The notes below the pieces were generated by a model. The model saw nothing but the letters and a program-made list of their open reading frames with translations. It ran no database searches and had not been told where the DNA came from. A stretch of DNA of 64,000 bases from Porphyridium purpureum (Eukaryota; Rhodophyta; Bangiophyceae; Porphyridiales; Porphyridiaceae). Both the position numbers and the translations under genes were made by a program. The stretch is taken from the NCBI GenBank assembly GCA_008690995.1, contig VRMN01000017.1:204813-268812 (forward strand), written 5' to 3'. This document shows positions 37,479-46,700 of the stretch, in pieces (position 1 is the stretch's first letter; the number at the start of each line of letters is the position of its first letter).

Positions 37479-38934
37479 CCCTTGTTTCCAAAGTCCGCAT
37501 TGGAAACACTTCAGGGAACGCCTTGAAGTCCTGAGTGCGAGTCAGCCTCGGTGCCGCGCTCGTCCACTCCTCCTGAGGAAGGACCCAGATTGCCAGCGGA
37601 TGCTCCGCAACTCCAACAAGGACTCCAATCTTTCCTCTGGGTGCATACTTGTTCTCAGGTTGATCATTCTTGAACACCACCTTGCATCCAAATGGTACTG
37701 CTACCTTCCCCCGCTTCCATCTCTCACCGTACCTCATTTCATACGGAGACTTCCCAGACCTCTTGTCTGGGTGCAGCCGATTGAACATGAAGACGAAATG
37801 CTGAGCGGCATGCAAAAACCACCGCTTTCCCAGCCCAGACTGCAGGAGATTTGCTCGTACCCCCTGATTCAAAGTATGATGGAAACGTTCCTGTTCAGCG
37901 TGGCTATTTGGTCTATGTGGGACCCCAATCTCATGCTTCACGAGATTCTCCCGTACCAAATTGCTCACATTTCCCCTGAACTCGTTTCCATCATCTGTCC
38001 TCAGTACCTTTGGCCATCCTCGCCCGGCTTGCACGCTTGTCCAAGCTTCAGCAACCGCCGTATGCGTTTTGGCTCTCAATCCTGCCAGTGTGGCCCACCT
38101 CGTCGCTCTATCGATGTGCGTCAGTATGTACTTCGCCCCATCGATGGCTTCCACGTTACGTCCGGGCTCCACCAGGTCGATCCCAACTTCGTCATTGAGC
38201 GACAAAGTGGACAAGTCCTTCTCCAGCCTTCTTGCTGGTTGGCTCTTGATCTTGGCCACAACACACGTCTCACAATCATCCCGCATCGGCATGTGAGTCA
38301 ACGCATGTTCCATCCCGGCCATCTTTCCTTCGACCCCTTCACTGGCACTCTCCTCTTCTCCATCGTACGCTTGATTTCCGCTTGACTCGGAAAGAGCGTC
38401 CACGACATTCACCATCGCACAATCTTCCACATTTTCAAGTCCCAAGTCCATCGAACCCCTCTGCCAATCAATCCTCGGGTTCACGCGACTCAGCCAGTCC
38501 CACCCGAGAATTGCATCCATTTGCAGCGGTCCGACATAAAACTTGACCGGCCCTTTCCAGAACCCAAGATCAACATGCTGCAACACCGGGCCATGCACTA
38601 AGACACTTTGCCCACCCGCAAGCTTGACCATTCCGTTCTCGCGCCCTTCAAATCTGCCGACAAAGCGAGATCCAAGAAAATTGTGCGATGCTCCGCTGTC
38701 CACCAGAAATTGGACAGACTCGCCATCTAAAGTTCCACGCTTGTAGAGCAACCTCGACGCCGCATCAGCGCGCCAGACCTCACCTACAAAGCCCATCCCG
38801 GGAGGTTCCGTTCCCCTCGAGTGCACCTCCCAGCTTCTCCCTCGAGGTTTTAGTTTTCCGGGCCTCCCGCCAAGTGCCCATTCCGCTTTGGGCAATTGGG
38901 TTTGATGTGGCCGCGCTGCCCGCAATGGTAGCAT
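37156..38934 (-). CDS. copia-1 pol, N-terminal part: protease and integrase
   Basis: 592-codon frame, in the -1 frame relative to gag and overlapping its end, so probably made by frameshifting; the ATG at 38934 lies inside gag and may not be used. The aspartic protease has FLVDSGASHNFLG. The integrase zinc finger is compact (HALTHMPMRDDCETC, HX3HX6CX2C). Its core has EVGIDLVEPG (first Asp) and VLRTDDGNEFRG (second Asp region) with HAEQERFHHTLN (Glu). A VPFGCKVVFK...GVLVG tail is typical of copia integrases. An acidic stretch then leads to the C6 run near 37317-37322, where the frame slips; beyond it the residues to the stop at 37156 are out-of-frame translation. Confidence 0.87.
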   Translation of the reverse strand: MLPLRAARPHQTQLPKAEWALGGRPGKLKPRGRSWEVHSRGTEPPGMGFVGEVWRADAASRLLYKRGTLDGESVQFLVDSGASHNFLGSRFVGRFEGRENGMVKLAGGQSVLVHGPVLQHVDLGFWKGPVKFYVGPLQMDAILGWDWLSRVNPRIDWQRGSMDLGLENVEDCAMVNVVDALSESSGNQAYDGEEESASEGVEGKMAGMEHALTHMPMRDDCETCVVAKIKSQPARRLEKDLSTLSLNDEVGIDLVEPGRNVEAIDGAKYILTHIDRATRWATLAGLRAKTHTAVAEAWTSVQAGRGWPKVLRTDDGNEFRGNVSNLVRENLVKHEIGVPHRPNSHAEQERFHHTLNQGVRANLLQSGLGKRWFLHAAQHFVFMFNRLHPDKRSGKSPYEMRYGERWKRGKVAVPFGCKVVFKNDQPENKYAPRGKIGVLVGVAEHPLAIWVLPQEEWTSAAPRLTRTQDFKAFPEVFPMRTLETRDDEEVSAREGEIDFHSRQEEPDSQETMVLPTNTAEARESGNLEEDVPLPVGRRGETKTQGILEPGRGSGHHGWLTALWLGEVGKNSARIQGSVPRFKKRKGCASPGS

Positions 38935-39806
38935 CTGACTTTGCCCATGTCCGCATGCTTGCGCTTCTCCGGCTGGCGTTTCTCCACGACGCCCAAATCC
39001 ATTGGCGCCGTCCCGGCATACGACGAGCTGTTCCGGTAGTTTGGACTCGAGGCGCCATGAAAAGCCTCCCTCATGTCTCCTCCAAACCTACCAACCTGCT
39101 CCGCAGCCAACGCCGCCCTCAGCGACTCTTCCAGCGTCTTCGTGTCCTGACGCGCCACCTCAAGGCGAAGCTTCTCCTTCAGGCCGAGAGTGAAGATGGT
39201 GTTGAGCTCGGCATCTGTCACACTATCCACGGACAGAGCCACCATCCTCAGGCGCTGCTCAAACTCAGCAACAGTCATCTTGCCCTGCTTCAGCTGATAC
39301 AAGTTCGTTCGAGCAGTCAGGTATGCCTGCGGCGGCTCAAATGCCGTCCGCACGAAGCTCGCGAACGCATTCCAACCGGACTCGGCCAATGCCATCCTCT
39401 GTTCCTCAGGGCGAGCTGCCCACAACAGCGCGGCATCCTTCTCAAAGAAGCGCGACGCTACGATCACCTTCTGCGACTCCAGCGCTCCAGCTGGCATGCA
39501 CATGTCCAAGTCTTGCTTCATCCTCGACAACCACTCGTTCACAACGAGTTTGTCGCGCTGTCCGTCGTATTTTCTCAAGCTGCGTCCAATCAGCGATGCA
39601 ACGGTCCTTTCCGTTTCGCCGGGACCAGCTGACACAGATGCCTGATGCATCACATTCTGCAGCATCTCCTGCAAGAGGCGATTTCCCTCCTGCAGCTGCA
39701 CAATCATCATTTCTTGTCCTCCGATACGAGCATGAAGCTGGTTGAAAGCTTCAATCCACGACGCGCCGCCCTGCAGGCCCTGCACGTTCATTCCCTCAGA
39801 ATCCAT
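38850..39806 (-). CDS. copia-1 gag
   Basis: 318 residues from the ATG at 39806, 16 bp after the primer-binding site. A short coiled-coil start (EMMIVQLQEGNRLLQEML) is followed by a retrotransposon-gag capsid-like region with VNEWLSRMKQDLD, FEKDAALLWAA and KMTVAEFEQRLRMVA. Then come a basic linker and one CCHC zinc knuckle near the C-terminus (CYHCGQRGHIKPNC). It forms the virus-like particle shell and packages the RNA. It terminates directly after GGAAAAC; pol continues in the -1 frame. Confidence 0.9.
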   Translation of the reverse strand: MDSEGMNVQGLQGGASWIEAFNQLHARIGGQEMMIVQLQEGNRLLQEMLQNVMHQASVSAGPGETERTVASLIGRSLRKYDGQRDKLVVNEWLSRMKQDLDMCMPAGALESQKVIVASRFFEKDAALLWAARPEEQRMALAESGWNAFASFVRTAFEPPQAYLTARTNLYQLKQGKMTVAEFEQRLRMVALSVDSVTDAELNTIFTLGLKEKLRLEVARQDTKTLEESLRAALAAEQVGRFGGDMREAFHGASSPNYRNSSSYAGTAPMDLGVVEKRQPEKRKHADMGKVRCYHCGQRGHIKPNCPKRNGHLAGGPEN

Positions 39807-39828
39807 CTTCGCCGATGCGATGATACCA

Positions 39829-40605
39829 CTTTAAATTCTCGCACGCTTGATGATGACAAGCGCACGAGCCCGGATGACACAACCCTTCTCAGATGACCGA
39901 ACCCCAGCAACACGACGCACACAACACAGACGACGAATACCCGGGGCGTGGAAAATCCAACGTATAGGGCCTCTACTATTGCCTTTCGCGTCGGCACAGA
40001 CAGCACCGGTCTCGACAGGGGCAGGGTGTCGTAACGGACAAAGCCGCCGTCTGCCTTCAGTGCTCTAAGAGCACCGAAACCCCCCAGACACGATGTGCTG
40101 CTGGCTCTGCTACACAGGCTCAGCAAAAGGCCCCACGCCTTCCGACGGCCACGCCCAGGCACCCGACACCAAAGAACAAACTCCTCTTTTATTCTCTGTG
40201 TCCTACTCCCTTGCCTCTCCTTCTTCCGCTCTAAAGAAAATCCGGGGAACCGCACAGGCCCGCGCCCATTATATACCCCGCCGTCCTTGCTGTCCTTGAC
40301 GCGGAAGGGAGAAATTATTTCTCCCAAAGGCTGGGCTTTCCTCCGTTCGTTCCACAGAACGAAGCCACAGCCAGCCACGTCAGCAAGCGGCTCAATGGGT
40401 GCTGGCCGGCCGCCAAGCGGCTCCTGCTTCCCTCGGACACGCGACTCCGGCTCCTCGGGGCGAAAGACAACAATGCACAAACCAGAGGTACAGGGTAAAA
40501 AAAACCACGTGGGCGAAAAAGCCCCTGTACCTCAAACAATTCCGAGACGCCGTACCTCCGGGTGTACACCCAGGGCGTCTCTCGGACCGGAACACTTTTA
40601 ATCCA
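39829..40605 (-). repeat. 5' LTR of copia-1
   Basis: 777 bp. It carries the same TATA-like GTATATAAT on the minus strand (about 40268-40276) as the presumed promoter of the element. Its 3' end directly abuts the TGGTATCA primer-binding site. Confidence 0.93.
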
Positions 40606-41142
40606 TGGTTCAGCCATTGTTCAGCGGGTGTTCAGTAATATTCATCGGGGACTCGCTCGGAGATGACATATCGTGGACAGTGTCATGCTAGATGACAGTG
40701 TGTCATTTACGAGGCGCGCGGCCGTCATCCGGTCATTGCGGAAGTCTCCATGATGTCAAAGCAATGCGTGCACGGCGGTGTCGCGAGGCGCGGCCCGCAC
40801 GAACGCACGCGCGCGGTGTGTCTGGTGCTCCGCCACGTGAGATGTGCGACTCGGCGGCGCCGCTGCGTATTTTGCGTGAGGAATCGCGCTCGCGATGCGT
40901 TGAGGAGGTTGGGTGGAACCCGCTCAACCGTCGCACAATCGCGGGCACTTGGCGCGCGTCTCGCCGATGCATATCTGACCCGCGCATCGTGCTTCACGCG
41001 TGGGTGTGTTCGGTTCGGCGGATCGGCGGTTCCTCCGGCACGCGCTCCGAGGCAGGCGGCTTGCCAACGCTTTACGGTCGGATGCTTGGGCGCTGACAAG
41101 GCGAATTCACTCAGGTAGTCGCAACGTATCGCGGACTTTGAA
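40606..41142. other. Spacer between copia-1 and the ApbE-like gene
   Basis: 537 bp. Short repeats of GTTCAGC and of TGTCAT occur near 40607-40705. No gene; presumably the promoter of the downstream gene, possibly altered by the nearby LTR. Confidence 0.45.
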
Positions 41143-43647
41143 ATGGGGAATTGCTTGTCGGCCTCGGAACCGAGTGCGGCGGCCTCGGGCAAGCAGGCAG
41201 ACAAGCCATCGTCTCCGACGCCCGTCAAGAAAAATACGGATGCTGTTCCCAAGGCGTCAGGACCAGAGCGGCCCGCGGCAAAGAAGGTACAGGCCGCGCC
41301 CGTCGTGGACTCGACATCGTCGGCATCGTACTCGGCAAACGGTGGGTCGGAGCTTTTCGGACTGTTTGCCAAGAAGGACGAGGAAGACAAAACCTTTTCT
41401 CTGCTTGGGGCCAAAAAGTCCAAGGTGCGCCTTGCCCAGCATGGCTTTGACGACTCAGCGGCAGCGGCGGATGCGCAGGCACCGCACATTTCCGTGCTCG
41501 AGGGTGAAGCCATGACCATGTGGTACCGCGTGATTGTGGCGTCCGCGTCAACGCCAATCGACGAAAAGAGCGTTCAACAATGCATAGACAGCGTCTTTGC
41601 CTTGGTGGACTCCAAGTTCAACAACTGGAACCCGAATAGCGAGATCAATCAGCTGAACGCGCTCAAGGCCAAGAAAAAGATGGACGCATCGCCGGAAATG
41701 CACCAGCTCTTTGCGTTGATTGATAACGTGCACACACTCTCTGACGGCCGTTTTGACCCCACGGTGGATCCACTGATCAAGATCTGGACAAAGAGTCTGG
41801 TCGAGTACGGGCATCCGTGCTCCTCACAGGACACTTCGCACCTCAAGTTTGCTCTAGGCTGGAAGACGAAAGTGACGCGCAAAAACTTGTCGGTTATGCT
41901 GGAGAATTCAAACACAAGTATCGACTTGTGCGGCATTGTGAAAGGTTATGCGGTGGACGAGATTCTAACACGAATCCAGAATGCGCGCTGGGTGGGGAAC
42001 AACAAGATTAGCATTTACGTGGACTGGGCAGGGGATATTCGCAGCATCGGTATGCACCCGACTGGAAGGCCATGGCGCTCGGCTGTGATGCAGCCGCCAG
42101 AGCTCAAACGCCTCTTTGATCTCTGGGCCTCTGACCGCATGGATCTCGCAGTTTCCGAAAAGGACGTGCAGTTTTTCGTAGACTTCCCGGACTCACATGG
42201 GGGTGCCGCGCTAGCCACGAGCGGCGACTATTTTCGCATTCAGAAATTCGGTTACCATCATATTTATGATATTACGAACCATACACCTTTGAAGGCCGGC
42301 GTGGGCTCGCTTGCCTCCGTGTCCGTACTTGCAAGCGATTGCACTACAGCGGATTCGCTCGCGACGGCTGGCATGACATGTGGCACCGTAAAAGCGGCCT
42401 CTGCATTTTTCGACGGTCTCATGAAATCGCAGCCTGATACATTGCTTGGTTACTGCCTAATTGGCCGGTCCAATGGCGATGTCAAGTATACGAGTGTCTT
42501 TAAGAGACACAATGATTACCTTGAATCACACGGCGTCAAGACAAAAGCTTCTGACGTTTCGCCCGCACCGGGAAGCCTGATTGGTGTAGAACCTGCCGCC
42601 CTCAAGAAGCGAAACACGGACTCCAACAAGGCGCTCTTTCCAGCCGTTCTCAATCAGCTTCCGCGTACGTTGTGTGTGGTCGGTGTTAACCAGTCAGGTG
42701 GGAAGCCATTCGTGACTGGGGTCTGCGGCTCAGTCGCGTCGTGCTCTCTATCCCCGCCATCCTTTTCCCTGCTGGTGGACCCAAGTGTGCTACCAGTTGC
42801 GGTGGGCACCGAGCTGCACGTTGCCTACTTGAACGAGAACACACGAGAACTTGTCGAAGCCTCGACAAATAATAGCAGCTCGTTCGTGGACTGGGCTCTG
42901 AAGCCTGGTGTACAATGCAAGGACGCGAAGGACTGGCAGAAAATGTTCGGCAAGGTATGCGCTGGGATGCTTGGGACAGTGGTGAAAGTGGAGAGTGTGG
43001 ACGCCCATTGTGCGGTTGCTATTGTGAATCCGAGCTCCTTCACACTGATGCCCAAGAGCGGGGCGCGGCTACACGGAATTGGGTCGCGTTTGGTGTCTGG
43101 TCCGATTGTTGCGGAGAAGTACATTTGCGACTCGGTCGCGATTGAGGAGGACGAGCGTCTCAAGCGATTAATGCGCTCGAATCGGTCACCGGTCTGTGTA
43201 GTATCCGTAAGCTCAGCAGACGGCCGCGCTCATGCGCTCACGGCGAGCTCGGTGCGAACCGAGCCGCGCACGGGTGCTAGCTTTGCGTTCAATATCCAGA
43301 AGGGGTCCGTTTTTCGCTCATCTCTTGGCTTTGAAGGCTCACGCGTAGCGCTCCACTGGCTTCACCCCGTGCAAGAGTCTTTGGCGGAATACCACACCAA
43401 GTCAGTCACACTTGACACATCGCGCGCCGACTCGCTGTCAAATGTGGTCTCTCGTGACGAGATGGGCAGCGGCTGGCCGCCAGTGATTGCGGGCTGCGCG
43501 GCGGTTCTAATTTGCACCGTGGTGTGTGTGACTGACGCAGGTGATCATTTGGTATACGTGTGCCGCGCAACACACGTTCCGGAAGACTTGGGCACCGGCG
43601 TGTTCCTGACGTATGGCAACGGCAACTACTCCGTCCTGGAAGGTTAG
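41143..43647 (+). CDS. ApbE-like FMN transferase domain fused to two flavin-reductase-like domains
   Basis: 834 residues. The N-terminus MGNCLSAS has Gly2, Cys4 and Ser6, the pattern of N-myristoylation plus palmitoylation, suggesting membrane attachment. A disordered region runs to about 115. The ApbE (FAD:protein FMN transferase) domain follows with SKFNNWNPNSEINQLN, LSDGRFDPTVDPLIKIW, DLCGIVKGYAVDEI, DWAGDIRSIG, ALATSGDYFR, HIYDITNHTP and ASDCTTADSLATAG. The second Gly of the usual GGD is Ala-Gly-Asp here, as in many members. After about 500, two regions resemble the flavin-reductase-like split barrel: LPRTLCVVGVNQSGG...GVCGSVASCSLSPPSFSLLV, and a diverged repeat from about 685, RSPVCVVSVSSADGRAHALTASS. 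ApbE attaches FMN to Thr in target proteins; the partner is unknown. Convergent with ACC, 152 bp apart. Confidence 0.82.
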   Translation: MGNCLSASEPSAAASGKQADKPSSPTPVKKNTDAVPKASGPERPAAKKVQAAPVVDSTSSASYSANGGSELFGLFAKKDEEDKTFSLLGAKKSKVRLAQHGFDDSAAAADAQAPHISVLEGEAMTMWYRVIVASASTPIDEKSVQQCIDSVFALVDSKFNNWNPNSEINQLNALKAKKKMDASPEMHQLFALIDNVHTLSDGRFDPTVDPLIKIWTKSLVEYGHPCSSQDTSHLKFALGWKTKVTRKNLSVMLENSNTSIDLCGIVKGYAVDEILTRIQNARWVGNNKISIYVDWAGDIRSIGMHPTGRPWRSAVMQPPELKRLFDLWASDRMDLAVSEKDVQFFVDFPDSHGGAALATSGDYFRIQKFGYHHIYDITNHTPLKAGVGSLASVSVLASDCTTADSLATAGMTCGTVKAASAFFDGLMKSQPDTLLGYCLIGRSNGDVKYTSVFKRHNDYLESHGVKTKASDVSPAPGSLIGVEPAALKKRNTDSNKALFPAVLNQLPRTLCVVGVNQSGGKPFVTGVCGSVASCSLSPPSFSLLVDPSVLPVAVGTELHVAYLNENTRELVEASTNNSSSFVDWALKPGVQCKDAKDWQKMFGKVCAGMLGTVVKVESVDAHCAVAIVNPSSFTLMPKSGARLHGIGSRLVSGPIVAEKYICDSVAIEEDERLKRLMRSNRSPVCVVSVSSADGRAHALTASSVRTEPRTGASFAFNIQKGSVFRSSLGFEGSRVALHWLHPVQESLAEYHTKSVTLDTSRADSLSNVVSRDEMGSGWPPVIAGCAAVLICTVVCVTDAGDHLVYVCRATHVPEDLGTGVFLTYGNGNYSVLEG

Positions 43648-43799
43648 CATGCGCGCACGCTTGTGTGGGTTGAAAGATGGAGATGAACAAGCCGATGTCA
43701 CGTGTCTGCTTGCGTCGTCCGACATTATAAATTTGATAGATTTCCCGGGGGCGGCTGGAACCATGTAAAGACGCATTGTAGGTAGTGGTCAGAATTCTG

Positions 43800-46700
43800 T
43801 TAACTTTCAAGCCGCTTGAGCACTTCGGCACGGTCCGCGTCTGGTAAACCGCCTAGCAGCTCCGAGATTGATGCACGCACGGCGTCCAGTCGCACCGGCG
43901 CAAGCAGCGCATCCAGGTTGGCACTGTTTTCGTCAAACCACTTCAGGAACGCGCGGTCATCGAGCCACACGGCATCGCCGCCCACAAGTGCGCGCATGAC
44001 TTCTGTGGCGGCGAGCCAGTCGAGTGCTGCGTTGACTTTCGCGACGTGCTTGCGCAGCTCTAGTTCACGCAGACGGCGCTTTGTGCGCCAGAAAAAGTAC
44101 TCGCGGGAGCGCTTCCACTCGACAACGTCACGAATGACGCCCTTGGCCAGCATGCGACCCGAACGGTCGTGCAGATCGGCAAACTCGTGAGCAATCTGGA
44201 GATAGATTGGCAGCAACAGATTTTCGCGCTTGCTGATAGCAGCCTTGATTTCTGCGCGATCCTTTTCTTCCGTAGCATTCTCAAGCCGCGCGTCAAGCGA
44301 AAGCAGCTCAGTGTCCAGGCGATGCATCGCCTTCAGCTGATCGGGCGCACGAAACTTGACCTCGCAGATGCCCGGCGGCTCCAAAATACCGCCCCGGCTC
44401 TGCGTGTCCGCGTACATCTCCATCATCTTTTCATTAATGGTCGGGTCAACGACCACCCATGCACCGCCGCGAAGCTCCGCATTGGGTGGCAGATAGATCG
44501 AGACAGGCATATCATACTTGCGCAGCGCGTCCACAATCATGGCACCGAACTTGAGCACTTCACCAAACATGTCGCGCGTGCCGCCCGAGAAACCACGCCA
44601 GTTCGCAAAAATCATCAGCGGCAAATTCTCACCGCTGAAGTCTTCGATCGCCTGTGCCGTCTTGAAAGCAGAGTCTGGGTACCATACTTGCCCGGCTTGA
44701 GGTTCAAGCGTCTCACGCGATGCCGCATTTGCTGGATCGGCCGGGATCACGCGATCAAAAGTGCGCGTTTCGACAGCAATCACTCCGTACGGAATCCCGC
44801 CAAGCCTGGCGCGGCCTACTACTACACTCCTACCCCAGCCAGCTAGGTATTCTTTGAAGCTGCCGGCGTCAAAGAAGCCACGCAACACCTTGCCATCCGG
44901 CTGCACACTTCCACGCAACATATCACGCACATCATACGTGGCCCCACCGCCTTTGGGCGGTACAAACTCGACATCGCGGCCGATTGGATCTGCAGGCGGT
45001 CCCGCAAGTATAGGCGGACTGCCGCGTGCTGTCGCCGGCACGTACGCGAGCCAGTCCAAGATCGCAATGACACCTTCCTGGTCGTTCTCGACGAGTTCGT
45101 GCGTCACGCCATTAGGCACCATGATTTGGGGCCCTCCAAGCTGATCCAGTGAAGAGTATACGTCACGCCCTAGAAGCTTGTTCAGCGCCTGGAAGCCAGT
45201 GAGAATGATCGGTCCATTCGTTTGCTGGATGGTGCGCTGGCCCAGTCTCACCAAATAAGCGCCGATGCCAACCGAACGCCCCGTCACGTAGCTCAGCGTG
45301 AAACTTTCGTCGTACGCACGACTAGTCTCTCCAGCGATGAGACCGGAACCCCTCAGGTTCTCGACGCCGATGCCATGTGCAGTGCCAATGATATCTTTGA
45401 GAACGTAACGCACTTCCTCCCCCTTTTCCCCAGAACCCGCGCATATGCGCCTTTCCGCGATGACTGTACCTTCAGGCAACTCATTGTAGTCCTTCTCTGA
45501 CAAATACAAGTACTCGAAGCCAAGTGTTGGGTTCGACTCGTCGCGAAACTGCACTTTGAACATCGGTTTCAGCGACTCGACGAGGCCAATACGTGCACCG
45601 CTGTTGCTCGACAGATAAATGCGCGGAATGCTACGCACACGGGCATACTCGGACGCTTTGAAAAAGAACTCGTCCTCAGCGACGCCAAACGATCCGGCCT
45701 GGAATGTTACATCATTGGCAATAACCACGATCTCGCGACCAGATGGATATTCTGGTGTCTTGAGCGTGATGAGCCATGCGACCATACCAATCTCGTTCTG
45801 GCCCGGTGCGCGCTCCACAGGAGACAGCTCCTGCGTTTCTTTATCCAGCACAAGTTCGCGCGTCCTCATGAGCGATCCGAATTGTGGTGTGACGGGCGGG
45901 TTAGTCGAGCGCGTGCGAGCTCGCGACCACTGCTTCACGAGTGCAATTTCAAACAAGGCCATGAAATCGTAAGCGTACGTCGATCCGACGCGACGTGCCG
46001 CGCGGCGCTTGAGCTGCTCCGGTCCACTCTTCGTGTAATACGGCCGCGACGCTGAAGCATTCAGCTGCTGTCCTTGTGCTATTTGCTGCTCCTCGTACGG
46101 CACATACTGCTCTGTTACGCCAGTGATCGGGTTCTGAATCTCTGCAAAAGCATCGGTCTTAAAGAACGTCCGCTGTGATTGCGCACCCGCGTAACCGCCT
46201 GTCGGCGACGCCCAAAGACGCACTGCCTGCTGGACTTCATTTCCAGTGCTGTCCGCTTCGAATGGCACGCGTATCTTGAGCTCGATGTTTTCCACACGCA
46301 GTCGGATCAGCCGTTCTGCGTACTTGACCATTAACGCTTCCATATCTGCTCGAAGGTGTCGAACCGTGTGCGCCGGAGGCAACTTTTTCGTGGGTCCGCC
46401 GGTCTGTTCAATGTACGCCGCCCCTTGGACAGGCTGCAATACGTTCAAAAACATGTTACAGGTGGCGGTGGGGTCTACACGCGGGTTCACGATGCCAGCG
46501 TCGAGCTGGTCCATGAGGATGAGCAGCACTTTTTCCATCACGCCAGGTACAGACATATCTGAGTGCGAAATACCTCGCAGAAAGAGGGACTGCGTGCGAG
46601 GCCGTGTGAGTGCCACTTCTTGGTCGCGCTTCTCGGTGCCTAGCCAAAGTTGAGCGTTTCGCAAGTAAATGGGTAGTCGTTGCAGTTCAAAGTTCTCACT

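Larger units (their letters stand above)
34634..40605 (-). mobile_element. Full-length Ty1/copia LTR retrotransposon (copia-1)
   Basis: 5.97-kb element on the minus strand with two almost identical LTRs. A primer-binding site lies directly inside the right (5') LTR: the minus strand reads TGGTATCA at 39822-39829, the usual initiator-Met tRNA type of copia elements. A polypurine tract (GGAAGGAGGAG, at about 35443-35455 on the minus strand) directly precedes the left (3') LTR. The gene order gag, protease, integrase, RT, RNase H is that of Ty1/copia. No obvious target-site duplication flanks it (AACAA on the left against TGGTT on the right). The frame is broken twice inside (see the individual CDS entries). 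The high LTR similarity implies recent insertion. Confidence 0.93.
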
